From contig JBCCOS010000002.1 in NCBI GenBank assembly GCA_039025235.1, positions 1-64,000 of the forward strand: a stretch of 64,000 bases of DNA, in the 5' to 3' direction. The notes beneath the pieces are model-generated. The model made no database searches. It was not told where the DNA came from and worked only from the letters and a program-made list of their open reading frames with translations. Shown here in pieces: positions 18,782-27,822 of this stretch (the first letter of the stretch is position 1; each line of letters opens with the position of its first letter). The stretch comes from MED-G105 sp039025235 (lineage in GTDB: Bacteria > Pseudomonadota > Alphaproteobacteria > Caulobacterales > Parvularculaceae). The translations under genes and the position numbers were made by a program.

Positions 18782-19247
18782 AGAAACTCCATTTGATCGG
18801 CACTAACACCCTGAAAGTGAGCTCACCGATATTACCCGCCCATGCTTATATGCCCACAAACCAAGACAACATTCAAAGCTCGTCGTTGACGATCTGAAAA
18901 TATTCATTCCCATGGTTCGTGATAGAATAGAAGCAATCAAACACGCGACAATCAATGGTTTTGCGTTTATTACCCGACTTCAATATTCACAACGAAGCAG
19001 CCATTCGTCGGTATCAATCGCATGGCGAGAGGCTTTTGCGGAGGCGCTTCTAAGATTCATTTGGGGGAAGTGTAGAAGTGTAACAGACGCGGCAAACCGA
19101 GCGAGCAGATGGGGCCAGCAGATGGGGCCAGTAAATGGGGCAAGTAAATAGCGAGAATCAAACCAAAGACAGTTATAATACTCTCGATTGCAATCGGACA
19201 CGGTCGCATCCTCGGCAACAATTAAACCTTTGAAAGATCAAATTTTG
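18782..19247. other. divergent region DUF2066 / purM
   Basis: Nearly 470 bases with no supported gene. Holds a short 13-base tandem repeat (19105-19150) and must contain the purM promoter. I do not see a PurR-like palindrome. Confidence 0.35.
19105..19150. repeat. 13-base tandem repeat
   Basis: GCAGATGGGGCCA twice exactly, then GTAAATGGGGCAA and a partial GTAAATA. Non-coding, about 100 bases before purM. Confidence 0.7.
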
Positions 19248-20300
19248 ATGTCGGATCGCCAAACGACAAATTCTTCTGATGCATCAGATGCTTACAAAAA
19301 AGCAGGCGTTGATATTGATGCGGGCAACGCCTTGGTGGAACGGATCAAACCACTCGTCAGGGCAACAATGCGGCCTGGCGCGGATGGCGACCTTGGTGGA
19401 TTTGGTGGCTTATTCGACTTGAAAGCCGCAGGATACAGCGATCCGATCCTTGTCGCTGGCGCGGACGGCGTGGGCACCAAACTGAAAATTGCCATCGACA
19501 CCGGTATGCACAGTACAATCGGCATCGACTTGGTCGCGATGTGCGCAAATGATGTTCTTGCGCAAGGCGCGGCGCCACTGTTCTTCCTCGACTATTTTGC
19601 CACGGGCAATCTCGATAATGACATCGCAGCGCAGGTGATCGAAGGCATTGCCACAGGGTGTAAAGATGCAGGCTGTGCTCTCATTGGCGGCGAGACAGCC
19701 GAAATGCCAGGCCTCTATCAGTCAGGGGACTATGATCTCGCGGGCTTTTGCGTTGGTGCCGTGGAGCGCGACAAGCGCCTGCCGCGCACAACATCCGTAG
19801 ACGACGTGATGATCGGTCTTGGCTCGTCCGGTCCACACGCCAATGGATATTCACTCATCAGACGGATTATCGAAGAAACCGGGCTGAACTTCAACGACAA
19901 AGCGCCGTTTGATGCCAACCACACCCTAGGCATGGCGTTACTTGCACCAACCCGGCTATACATTAAATCGGTGCACCCTCTTTTTGCTGATACGAATGTA
20001 AAGGCATTTGCCCACATCACAGGTGGCGGGCTCACCGAGAATGTACCGCGCGTCTTAAGCAAGGGTTGTGAACCGCACTATGATGAAAGCGCCCTCCCCC
20101 TTCCTCCGGTATTTCAATGGTTACAAGAGGCTGGTTCTTTGAGCGATAGAGACATGCGGCGCACCTTCAATTGTGGCATTGGTGGCGTGCTGATTGTAGC
20201 ACCAGAAAGCGTCGACAGTATATTGGCTCAATTGCGTGATGCCGGAGAGGCCGCACGAATTATCGGTCACCTGCACGCAAGCGCGGCAAGCGGAGCATAA
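19248..20300 (+). CDS. purM: phosphoribosylaminoimidazole synthetase (AIR synthase)
   Basis: A 350-residue enzyme from the ATG at 19248 (an earlier start at 19188 would add 20 residues outside the family). It closes FGAM to AIR with ATP, step five of purine synthesis, in the cytoplasm. Typical blocks are seen: GGFGGLFDLKAAGY, DGVGTKLKIA, GIDLVAMCANDVLAQGA, FLDYFATGNLD, GGETAEMPG and HITGGGLTENVPR. It is followed after four bases by purN. Confidence 0.97.
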   Translation: MSDRQTTNSSDASDAYKKAGVDIDAGNALVERIKPLVRATMRPGADGDLGGFGGLFDLKAAGYSDPILVAGADGVGTKLKIAIDTGMHSTIGIDLVAMCANDVLAQGAAPLFFLDYFATGNLDNDIAAQVIEGIATGCKDAGCALIGGETAEMPGLYQSGDYDLAGFCVGAVERDKRLPRTTSVDDVMIGLGSSGPHANGYSLIRRIIEETGLNFNDKAPFDANHTLGMALLAPTRLYIKSVHPLFADTNVKAFAHITGGGLTENVPRVLSKGCEPHYDESALPLPPVFQWLQEAGSLSDRDMRRTFNCGIGGVLIVAPESVDSILAQLRDAGEAARIIGHLHASAASGA

Positions 20301-20304
20301 CAGG

Positions 20305-20982
20305 ATGACGAGAGCGCGGCTTGCCGTCCTAATATCAGGACGCGGAACGAATTTACAAGCGCTCTTAGATGCCGCGACAACCGACGGCTACCCTGCGGAA
20401 ATTGCCCTTGTGATATCAAATCGGCCAGATGCCGCCGGTTTGGTCCGTGCCCGCAATGCCGGGGTTGAAGCAATTGCTTTAGACCATAAGAAATTTGGCA
20501 AAGGCGAAAAGGGCCGCGCGGCGTTCGATGCCGTCCTTCACCAGACCCTAGAAACGACGAATGTGGACTATATATGCCTTGCCGGATTTATGCGTTTATT
20601 TACAGCGGACTTTGCTCAAAAATGGCGCGGCAAGATGATCAATATTCACCCTTCATTGCTGCCCGCCTTTAAGGGGCTCAACGTCCATGAACGGATGATT
20701 GAACAAGGGGTAAAAATTGCGGGATGCACCGTACACTTTGTTTCTCCAGCGATGGATGAAGGCCCCATCATTGGCCAGGCAGCGCTTGCCGTCCGCCCTG
20801 ATGATACGCCAGAGACCCTCGCCGATCGTATTCTTGAACTGGAACACAAACTCTATCCGAGCTGCGTACGGCTCCTCGTCGAAGGCAAAGCTCGGATCAG
20901 CGCCAATAATCGGGTAAAGCTCCCCGAGGATGAGGCGACAGAGACAAAAATCGTTTTCCCAGATCTATTGCAAGATCTCTGA
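20305..20982 (+). CDS. purN: phosphoribosylglycinamide formyltransferase
   Basis: A 225-residue PurN starting at the ATG at 20305, four bases after the purM stop; a longer frame reading back into purM is not needed. It transfers a formyl group from 10-formyl-THF to GAR. Seen are LAVLISGRGTNLQALLDA, GFMRLFTADF, the catalytic block INIHPSLLPAFKG, the histidine in TVHFVSPAMDEGPII, and a C-terminal segment of normal length. Cotranscribed with purM. Confidence 0.96.
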   Translation: MTRARLAVLISGRGTNLQALLDAATTDGYPAEIALVISNRPDAAGLVRARNAGVEAIALDHKKFGKGEKGRAAFDAVLHQTLETTNVDYICLAGFMRLFTADFAQKWRGKMINIHPSLLPAFKGLNVHERMIEQGVKIAGCTVHFVSPAMDEGPIIGQAALAVRPDDTPETLADRILELEHKLYPSCVRLLVEGKARISANNRVKLPEDEATETKIVFPDLLQDL

Positions 20983-21104
20983 CAAGATCACTGATTAGGC
21001 GATTTAAATCTAAATGGGTTAAATCCTTTAAAGGCTGTCGCCCCCTCTTGCGGTACCTACAATCAGATCCCATATGTGATTCAATACAACAAAGAAGATT
21101 GCCT

Positions 21105-21440
21105 TTGCCCCGAACAGTAACGATCATGCTGAACCATGACCTCGGCCAAGACGAGGCACGCAAACGCGTTAAAGATGGTGCTTCGCAAATCCTTCAAGCC
21201 CTCAGTGGTGGTGCACAAAGCGTTCTCTTTAAAGTGGACGAGACATGGACCAGTGAAGATCAACTTACCTTTAATGCAAAGGGGCTTGGGCGGATGATCA
21301 CCGGGACAATTGACATCTTCCCACAGCATGTCCGCATTGAAGCGACCCTACCAAGTGTCCTTGCTGCCCTTGCCGAACTCATCTCCGGCCGCGTCGAAAA
21401 GCAAGGGAAGCTCTTGCTAGAGAAGAAAAGCAGCGTGTGA
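21105..21440 (+). CDS. polyhydroxyalkanoic acid system family protein
   Basis: A small protein of 111 residues if it starts at the TTG at 21105 (PRTVTIMLNHDLGQDEARKRV, which resembles the family's usual opening); the first ATG in this stretch is 21126. The pattern HDLGQDEARKRV...LTFNAKGLGRMITGTIDI...VRIEATLP matches my memory of the PHA_gran_rgn family, first noted beside PHA granule genes. No PHA genes are seen nearby, so the role is open. The start is uncertain by seven codons. Confidence 0.65.
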   Translation: MPRTVTIMLNHDLGQDEARKRVKDGASQILQALSGGAQSVLFKVDETWTSEDQLTFNAKGLGRMITGTIDIFPQHVRIEATLPSVLAALAELISGRVEKQGKLLLEKKSSV

Positions 21441-21511
21441 AACCTAAGTCGCGTGCCGATTCCACCGGACCGCGAAAAGCTCTAGCGTTGGAAAAATAAC
21501 CTTCTGGCAAT

Positions 21512-21976
21512 TTATAAAACAGGCTTTGCGACCATTAGCCAGGTCGCACCGATTAAGGGTATAGTGCTGATTAACCCCCATTTGAGCCACCGCTTGGAAA
21601 GCATGCGGTACTCATCACCAGGGTCACCCTCCATAAATTCTTTCGCCAGGCGCGCCTGTTTTATTTGTATAGGCACAATAATCAATAGCCAGATTAAACC
21701 GGCAACCACGAACAGGATTTGGCTCCAAAGAAGCCATCCCTTCATGAGGGGGAAACCAGCAGAAAACGCCATGAAGTAGCCGCCGACCATGATCAGGATT
21801 ACCCCCCAAACCGTCATCGACCAATCCGTATAAGTCACAAGTTTTTGCGCAAAACTCAGCACTTCGGTGCGGCCATCTCGGTCTGCGAAAAATTTCCAAA
21901 TCGCTGTTACGGTGATGTTGCCCATCAACATGGCAACACCCGTTATGTGCAAAAATTTTGCGATTTCGTAAAGCAT
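21512..21976 (-). CDS. DUF2269-family integral membrane protein
   Basis: A 154-residue protein from the ATG at 21976; a TTG at 21988 is possible. It has four hydrophobic segments (FLHITGVAMLMGNITVTA, the MTVWGVILIMVGGYFMA region, WSQILFVVAGLIWLLII and WGLISTIPLIGATWLM). The opening with a histidine in the first helix and the GD-E-Y-M loop before the last helix fit DUF2269. Function unknown; such proteins sit in the inner membrane. Confidence 0.6.
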   Translation of the reverse strand: MLYEIAKFLHITGVAMLMGNITVTAIWKFFADRDGRTEVLSFAQKLVTYTDWSMTVWGVILIMVGGYFMAFSAGFPLMKGWLLWSQILFVVAGLIWLLIIVPIQIKQARLAKEFMEGDPGDEYRMLSKRWLKWGLISTIPLIGATWLMVAKPVL

Positions 21977-22103
21977 GGCTTTTCTCAAGCAGAATAATTA
22001 TTTCAGTATAGAGCGCTTCGCCGATCAGTGTGATCGGCTGATGGTTCCCGCCCATCAACTCGGCAATCGGTCGAACAATTGTTCCACCGACCAAACAAAC
22101 ACT

Positions 22104-22207
22104 TAAAGCGCCTCCGTTTCAATTGGAATCAGAACGGCGCTTTAAGCTGTTGATTTTACGCATTTCCTTAACGCCAACCGCACACACTTGGCTTGGAAAT
22201 GCTTTAG
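22104..22207 (-). repeat. two-hairpin intergenic repeat, copy 2 (inverted)
   Basis: The reverse complement of copies 1, 3 and 4: starts TTAAAGCGCC...GGCGCTTTAAG and continues TTTACGCATTTCC...GGAAATGCTTTAG. The first hairpin has drifted (GCGCC instead of GCGTCG), while the 45 bases around ACGCCAACCGCACACACTTG are almost unchanged. Confidence 0.85.
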
Positions 22208-22246
22208 AGCCGCGTTCCGATTATATCGGAACGCAAAAGGCTCTAG
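22206..22246. repeat. short palindrome AGAGCCGCGTTCCGAT type
   Basis: AGAGCCGCGTTCCGATTATA then TCGGAACGCAAAAGGCTCTA: a near-perfect hairpin. A sister copy is at 39861-39902. It abuts copy 2 of the larger element. Confidence 0.75.
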
Positions 22247-22394
22247 AGCTCAGTGCCAGCAAGCGAGCCCCTTCAACCAAACCGCGCTATATCACATATA
22301 CCGCGCTACATCACCTATAGAGTTCGCTTACGCTACTTTTCCCATAGGCGCATTTACTCTTTACACCTATGATAATAAGGGCCAAACGCTCCGA

Positions 22395-23177
22395 TTATCC
22401 CAGATTGTAAGACGACGTCATGAAGGCCCCGCCATCGAGAACAACGGTCTCACCAACAACATAATCCCCGGCCCGACTAGCAAGATAGACGGCGGTCCCA
22501 CCCATATCGTCAACGTCACCGATCCGTCGTGCAGGAATAGCTTTCGCAAGTTCTTCACCGTGGTCGCGCGCCACTTTATTCATATTTGACGGGAAGGCGC
22601 CAGGGGCAATGCCGGATACGATAATGTTATCCGTAATCAACCGCTTCGCCATCAATCGCGTCAAATGAATAATCGCAGCTTTTGACGGGCCGTAGGAGAA
22701 TGTGCTCATAGGCGTGATCCCGATACCATCAATCGACGCGATCATAATCACTTTTGCCGGCCGTCCATCGGCGGCGCCAGCTTTTAACGCATCGTGCAAG
22801 CGTTGCGTTAAAAAGAAGGGTGACTTCACATTGAGGTCCATCACCTTATCCCAACCGCTTTCAGGAAACGTCTCAAACGCTTCCCCCCAAGCGGCGCCAG
22901 CATTGTTCACAAGAATATCCAGCTTGTCTTCATAATCGGTGTACGACTTTGTAAGCGCATCGCACCCCTCAATTGTCGAGATATCATGGGGGAGCGCAAT
23001 ACACTCACCATAAGCTGACAAGCGTTCCGCTGTTGCCTGACACTGATCTGCCTTGCGCGATGAAATATACACCTTTGCGCCGTGCTGGAGAAAACCCTGG
23101 GCAATCATCTCGCCAATACCACGCGAACCACCGGTGACCAGCGCCGTGCGCCCCTCAAGTGAAAAAAGCGATTTCAT
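22395..23177 (-). CDS. short-chain dehydrogenase/reductase
   Basis: A 260-residue SDR starting at the ATG at 23177, with GGGAGAA eight bases upstream; the frame is open 48 bases further. NAD(P) motif TGGSRGIGEMIA (about residues 14-25), NNAG motif (LVNNAGAAWGE), the catalytic serine in IASIDG..., the YGPSKAAI active-site Tyr/Lys block, and a C-terminal GETVVLDGGAFMT typical of 3-oxoacyl-ACP-reductase-like SDRs. The substrate is unknown. It diverges from a TetR gene with operator-like palindromes, which may regulate it. Confidence 0.88.
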   Translation of the reverse strand: MKSLFSLEGRTALVTGGSRGIGEMIAQGFLQHGAKVYISSRKADQCQATAERLSAYGECIALPHDISTIEGCDALTKSYTDYEDKLDILVNNAGAAWGEAFETFPESGWDKVMDLNVKSPFFLTQRLHDALKAGAADGRPAKVIMIASIDGIGITPMSTFSYGPSKAAIIHLTRLMAKRLITDNIIVSGIAPGAFPSNMNKVARDHGEELAKAIPARRIGDVDDMGGTAVYLASRAGDYVVGETVVLDGGAFMTSSYNLG

Positions 23178-23327
23178 CAAGCATTCTCCCAATTGTTTAT
23201 GTTTAAGGTATTTGATTTTGTTCAAGTAATAAGGCGCCGCTTGCTAATCGCAACCGCTAAATCACTAAGCACTTTGCGTATCGCGCGCGGCCGCGGTTCG
23301 CTGCCACCAAGGCACACTATTGACTCT

Positions 23328-23355
23328 TGTCTCAAATGAGACATATATGTCTCAT
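23328..23355. promoter_or_regulatory. overlapping palindromes, probable TetR operator
   Basis: ATGAGACATATATGTCTCAT (23336-23355) is a perfect 20-base palindrome. Overlapping it on the left, TGTCTCA-AA-TGAGACA (23328-23343) is a second palindrome using the same half-site. The right half covers the start codon at 23354. The three TGTCTCA half-sites suggest autorepression by the TetR protein it precedes. Confidence 0.65.
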
Positions 23356-23914
23356 GAGTAATTCACTGCGCCCAACGACCAAAGATGCGATTATTGAAGC
23401 CGCCTTTGCCATCCTAAGCCGCGATCCGAGCGCTGCTCTGTCGGATATTGCTGATCAAGCTGGCGTTGGCCGCGCGACACTGCACCGGCATTTTGCAAGC
23501 CGCGATGACCTTGTCCGCGCCTTAGCCCTAATCGCCATCGAAGAAATGGACGATGCCGCCGAAGCAGCTTGCGAGAATACAATATCCTACGCTGAAGCGT
23601 TCCAAAATATGCTGACAGCACTCATTCCTCTCGGCGATCGCCATGGCTTTTTGGCCCGAGAACCGATTGACGATGATCCCGACATCGCTACGGCGTTCGA
23701 ACGGCAACAAAGCGAAATGGACACCATGGTAGCTGAAGCCAAAGCAGAAGGGTTGTTCGACAAGAGTGTTCCGACCAGTTGGATCACACAAGCCTTTGAT
23801 CATCTCCTTTACGCCGCGTGGGAAAGCGTCAAATCCGGAGAAACTCCCCATCAGCAAGCAGCAGACTTGGCCTGGCGCACCTTAACTATTGGCCTTATAA
23901 GGAGGGATATATGA
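23354..23914 (+). CDS. TetR-family transcriptional regulator
   Basis: A 186-residue regulator, with the likely start at the ATG at 23354 (MSNSLRPTTKDAIIEAA); upstream in-frame starts exist at 23327 and beyond. The N-terminal helix-turn-helix reads ALSDIADQAGVGRATLHRHF (about residues 27-46), and the C-terminal ligand domain is variable. It overlaps the sterol-desaturase-like gene by four bases (ATGA), so the two are translated together. It lies 176 bases from the divergent SDR gene. It probably represses both directions in response to an unknown small molecule. Confidence 0.88.
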   Translation: MSNSLRPTTKDAIIEAAFAILSRDPSAALSDIADQAGVGRATLHRHFASRDDLVRALALIAIEEMDDAAEAACENTISYAEAFQNMLTALIPLGDRHGFLAREPIDDDPDIATAFERQQSEMDTMVAEAKAEGLFDKSVPTSWITQAFDHLLYAAWESVKSGETPHQQAADLAWRTLTIGLIRRDI

Positions 23915-24789
23915 CCTCTGCGGACGTTCAAAACTTTGCCAATTCATTGGATGACACATTTTTCCTGATCGGCGCAGCAATTCTGGTCATTGAAATCGTC
24001 AAAGGACTTTTCGAGAAATCATTCCGTGGACGCGGTCATCTCGACATGATTGCCAGTATTTCGACCCAGATTCCGTCTATACTCATCGAAACATTCATCC
24101 TTTCTCTTGCTTATCTCGGTTACATCTTCCTCAGCGAGACCTATGTCACCGCCCCCCTACCAATGACACCCTGGACAGTGGCACTCGCGGTTCTGGCGTG
24201 TGACTTCGTATATTATTGGGAGCATCGCATTGCTCACGAGGTTCGTGTGTTCTGGACACAACATGCCGTGCATCACTCCTCGCGCTTTATGAATACTAGC
24301 GTCGCGGTACGCTTTGGCCCACTCGAAGGGGTGATCTCAGCATTGTTTCATCTGCCACTGGTCTTTATAGGGTTTCCGCCAGCGCTCATCTTTGCAGGGA
24401 TTTTGATTGTTCTTGCTTACCAAACATGGATTCACACAGAACTGATCGGAAAACTCGGTATCCTTGATGCTTTTCTCAATACGCCGTCGAACCATCGCGT
24501 ACACCATGGTTGCGATGATAAGTATATTGACAAAAATTATGGGGGTATACTTATTATATGGGATCGGGTGTTTGGCACATTCCAATACGAAGAGGAACGC
24601 CCGCACTATGGGCTTAAGCGGGACTTTGAGAGCGTCAATCCATTCACGGTCTGGTTTTCCGAGCTGCCACACTTTTTCGCGGACCTCAAAAACGCGCGCA
24701 GCTTCAGCGAATGGTGGATGTATTTCTTCGGAAAACCCGGCTGGGCGCCCGCAAAGCCACAACCGAAGACACAACAACCCAATCACTAA
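23911..24789 (+). CDS. sterol desaturase / fatty acid hydroxylase family protein
   Basis: A 292-residue membrane enzyme starting at the ATG at 23911 behind AAGGAGG. Four or five membrane helices carry the di-iron histidine clusters of the family: HRIAHE, HAVHHSS and HRVHHGCD. Such enzymes hydroxylate or desaturate lipids using O2. The NxxH pattern SNHRVHHG is like bacterial C-5 sterol-desaturase-like proteins. The substrate is unknown. Translationally coupled to the TetR gene. Confidence 0.85.
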   Translation: MTSADVQNFANSLDDTFFLIGAAILVIEIVKGLFEKSFRGRGHLDMIASISTQIPSILIETFILSLAYLGYIFLSETYVTAPLPMTPWTVALAVLACDFVYYWEHRIAHEVRVFWTQHAVHHSSRFMNTSVAVRFGPLEGVISALFHLPLVFIGFPPALIFAGILIVLAYQTWIHTELIGKLGILDAFLNTPSNHRVHHGCDDKYIDKNYGGILIIWDRVFGTFQYEEERPHYGLKRDFESVNPFTVWFSELPHFFADLKNARSFSEWWMYFFGKPGWAPAKPQPKTQQPNH

Positions 24790-24798
24790 GTCATTCCA

Positions 24799-24912
24799 AT
24801 GAAAAGCACGCACGAAATCTCAATCGGATCGCTCATGCGCAGATATTGGCTCAAAGTCAGCATCACCTGGGGACTGACGTTGTGTGAAACTGGACTCCTG
24901 GCAATGCTGGCT
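24799..24912 (+). pseudogene. possible remnant of an ABC-exporter membrane domain
   Basis: A frame from the ATG at 24799 reads SLMRRYWLKVSITWGLTLCE then TGLLAMLAL, resembling the first helix of ABC exporter membrane domains, but it runs straight into the 3' end of metG and stops at 25017 in antisense sequence. I read the first 38 residues as a possible relic and the rest as accidental. Weak evidence. Confidence 0.22.
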
Positions 24913-26631
24913 CTACTCCTCAGGTGCACCAAACCGGTGGCGCCACTCATCCAACTTTTCGTCTTCTATCTTTTGGAAAAGAACCGGCGCTGGCGTGAAC
25001 GGTTCACCGCCTTTTAATTGCTGGAGGGCGGAAGCGGCATCTTTAGGCCAGCTGCCTTGCGCTGCGCTATCAATGTTGAAGATTGCGAGCATTTTTTCAG
25101 CCGTATGTGGTATAACAGGCTGCGATAGGCGAGCGAATAAAACAATCAGATTGAGGCCAGCGCGCACAGAGGCCGCAGCGGCCACTTTGTCTGATTTAAA
25201 TTGCGTCCACGGCGCTGCGGTCTGCAGGTATTCATTGCCAGCAACCCAAATGCCACGCAATTCGGCGAAAGCCTTGCGGAATTCCATCGCTTCGAGCGCT
25301 GCCGTGTAGGCATTAATCCGTTTGTCCAGGTCAGCAATCAAAGCGCTCTCATTATCCGCATAGGCCCCTTCGTCTGGTACCGCCTCACCGAATTTGCTGG
25401 CGCAGAACCGTGTGATACGATTGACGAAGTTGCCGAGGACATCCGCCAAGTCTTTGTTGACTACGGATGCAAAGTGCTCAAGCGTAAACGACGTATCATC
25501 AGACTCAGGCGCATTCGCCATCAAATGCCAGCGCCAATAGTCCGCAGGCAGAAGGCCAAGCGCTTGATCCATAAAAATACCGCGCTTCTCGCTCGTAGAG
25601 AACTTTCCACCATACCAGGTGAGCCAGTTAAGCGATTTCAAGGTATCAACCAGTGTCCAGGGTTCTTTCGCACCAAGGATCGTGCATGGGAATGAGACCG
25701 TGTGGAACGCCACATTGTCTTTCCCCATGACCTGAACATAGCGCACATCGTCAGCGCCTTTATCCTGACGCCACCACCGCTCCCAAGCATCTGGCGTTCC
25801 TTGAGCATCGGCCCATTCGCGCGTTGCCGCGATATAAGCAATGGGCGCATCGAACCAGACATAAAAGACTTTTGATTCAAACCCCGGACGCGGTTTGCCA
25901 TCCTTCAGCACTTTGATGCCCCAATAGAGGTCACGGGTAATGGACCGCGCTCGTAATCCTTCTTTCACCCACTTATTAGCAATAGCGGTTGTAAGGCTCG
26001 GCCAGTGCTTTTGCGAAGCAATCCAATCCGCAATCTCGTCCTGCATTTTATCCTGCAGGAGATAGAGATGCTTTGTCTCTCGTTCTTCAATATCGCGGGA
26101 TCCAGAAATTGCCGAATAGGCATCCTTTAAATCAGTGGGATCGAGCAACCGTCCGCAATTATCGCACTGGTCACCGCGCGCTTTTTCATATCCACAATGC
26201 GGACAGGTGCCTTCTACATACCGATCAGGGAGAAAGCGTTGATCCTCATTTGAATAAATCTGACGGTCCGTGCGCTCTTCGATAAGGCCATTGGCTTCAA
26301 GAACTTCTGCAAAGTGTTGAGTCAAAACGGCGTTGTGCCGGCTTGATGATCGTCCGAAATGATCAAACGATAACCCGAAAGCGTCAGCAGCCTGCTTTTG
26401 GATTTCGTGTTGCTCAAGGCAATAGGTTTCCACTGTCTGCTCTGCTGCGCGCGCTGCGAGCTCCGCTGGCGTCCCGTGTTCATCTGTCGCGCAAATGAAA
26501 AGCACATCTTCCCCACGTGCCCGCTGGAACCGAGCATAAACATCGGCCGGCAACATCGACCCCACGAGATTACCGAGATGTTTGATGCCGTTAATATAGG
26601 GAAGAGCCGACGTGATCAGGATCCGCGACAT
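24913..26631 (-). CDS. metG: methionyl-tRNA synthetase
   Basis: A 572-residue class I synthetase. ATP-site motif HLGN in the opening LPYINGIKHLGNLVGSML, zinc knuckle CPHCGYEKARGDQCDNCG (near residues 142-159), and the KMSKS equivalent KFSTS in GGKFSTSEKRGIF. It has an alpha-helical anticodon domain (RITRFCASKFGEAV onward) and lacks the C-terminal tRNA-binding dimer domain of E. coli MetG. It charges initiator and elongator tRNA-Met. Single gene. Confidence 0.96.
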   Translation of the reverse strand: MSRILITSALPYINGIKHLGNLVGSMLPADVYARFQRARGEDVLFICATDEHGTPAELAARAAEQTVETYCLEQHEIQKQAADAFGLSFDHFGRSSSRHNAVLTQHFAEVLEANGLIEERTDRQIYSNEDQRFLPDRYVEGTCPHCGYEKARGDQCDNCGRLLDPTDLKDAYSAISGSRDIEERETKHLYLLQDKMQDEIADWIASQKHWPSLTTAIANKWVKEGLRARSITRDLYWGIKVLKDGKPRPGFESKVFYVWFDAPIAYIAATREWADAQGTPDAWERWWRQDKGADDVRYVQVMGKDNVAFHTVSFPCTILGAKEPWTLVDTLKSLNWLTWYGGKFSTSEKRGIFMDQALGLLPADYWRWHLMANAPESDDTSFTLEHFASVVNKDLADVLGNFVNRITRFCASKFGEAVPDEGAYADNESALIADLDKRINAYTAALEAMEFRKAFAELRGIWVAGNEYLQTAAPWTQFKSDKVAAAASVRAGLNLIVLFARLSQPVIPHTAEKMLAIFNIDSAAQGSWPKDAASALQQLKGGEPFTPAPVLFQKIEDEKLDEWRHRFGAPEE

Positions 26632-26805
26632 ATCTTAAAGGGCCTCGTGCAATGAACGGTGTAAGCGGCAAGCGCCGCATCTTTTTTGACCATCGCGCTA
26701 TAAGGCGTCACGCTGCGAGGCGCAAGAAATGTCGCTCTTTGGTCAATGAATACCTAATCATGCGGTCGGCGGGCGCTTTTATTGATAACGCGAACGGTCA
26801 CGAAA

Positions 26806-27333
26806 TTAGTTCGCCCCCGCAAGTCCCGTGGCGAAACGGGAGGCAAAATTTGTTGCCTGTGTCAATGTATCAATGAACTCGGTGTGCGAAACGCCATTGG
26901 CATGGGCCACCGCAATTGCAACAAACGCGAGCAAGCCGATAATTCGTCCTGTCCCTCGTCCTGCATTTAAAAACAAGGTTGCCGCACCAATAATCTCCAA
27001 AATGCCAGGAAGACCACTAATCAACATTGAAGACGTCAAGCCCTGTAGCGTGGTTGGATCAATTGAACTGGCGAGCAACTGTTGGTGCGCCTCACTTGAA
27101 CCAATAACGCCGGTGAGATGGGTTGCCCCCAACAGCGTTAAAAGGCCCGCGCAAGCGCCCTGTCCCATGTTTTTGAAAAATGCAATTAAACCAACGAAGG
27201 AACGGCGTGCTTCAAAACCGAAGTCACGGCGCCTTAAAGCGTCGGGTTTATCGAACAAAAGACGCTCCGTCAGGGCTTGGTTATCGAGGATGCGTCCCAT
27301 ATTCGCTTCGGCATTGGCGACAAACAAACCCAT
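26806..27333 (-). CDS. putative membrane protein of unknown family
   Basis: A 175-residue protein. The first 55 residues are polar; then come three or four hydrophobic segments (MGQGACAGLLTLLGATHLTG, MLISGLPGILEIIGAATLFL and IIGLLAFVAIAVAHANGV). It resembles small DoxX-like membrane proteins only in outline. It starts with MGLFVANAEANMG. The gene stands alone between metG and the serine hydrolase; no function can be given. Confidence 0.5.
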   Translation of the reverse strand: MGLFVANAEANMGRILDNQALTERLLFDKPDALRRRDFGFEARRSFVGLIAFFKNMGQGACAGLLTLLGATHLTGVIGSSEAHQQLLASSIDPTTLQGLTSSMLISGLPGILEIIGAATLFLNAGRGTGRIIGLLAFVAIAVAHANGVSHTEFIDTLTQATNFASRFATGLAGAN

Positions 27334-27822
27334 TTTATCCTCTCGTTTTCTAAAGCGCTTATGGGACGACTAATTTCGGCTGGCTATTCCCTGTCACCAG
27401 CGTCGCAAAATAGGTCGTTCTCACGCGCTTTTGCCTAAACCTTCTGTAATCAGACCTTAGTTTTTATTTTTCGTGTTTGAATTACATCGGTGGTTCTGGG
27501 CTCAAACGCGGACCCCTCGCGGTCATTTCAAGGCGAATTGCGGCAAGCGTTGCCATATTCCGAAGATCGTTTGCTGCCTTGCTCATCCGGGTCAACTCAA
27601 ACAACGTGGACCGAGAACGCCCAGATGTCGTGGACGGTCAATGGCTTACACCCGATCAACCGGTCTTTTTAAAGCATTTTCAGCTTATGACGTGACATAA
27701 GTGGTCAATGGATTACGCGTCAAGAATTGCGTCAAATCACAGACTTAAAGCCGCTGCGCGATTTCATTTGAAAGGTAGCGGCTTAAGTAGGTAAGCCTGC
27801 CTAACCAATTGGTGAGCGAGAC
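27334..27822. other. intergenic region without supported gene
   Basis: Three overlapping short frames (27473-27700) occur in different phases, which argues against coding. A short hairpin of the recurrent kind, TTAAAGCCGCTGC...GTAGCGGCTTAAG, lies at 27744-27787, just past the serine hydrolase stop. Confidence 0.4.

Larger units (their letters stand above)
21977..22394. other. non-coding gap rich in recurrent hairpins
   Basis: Contains the inverted copy of the two-hairpin element and an attached small palindrome. A short frame over the repeat (22123-22320) is an artefact of the repeat: the same peptide LRISLTPTAHTWLGNALE is read from another copy near 39.9 kb. Confidence 0.5.

Noticed and set aside
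22123..22320. Short frame with the peptide LRISLTPTAHTWLGNALE
   Set aside because: The same peptide is read at 39784-40020 because both lie on copies of the intergenic repeat; there is no ribosome site.
27473..27700. Three overlapping short frames in a row
   Set aside because: Different phases, no ribosome site, no family similarity.
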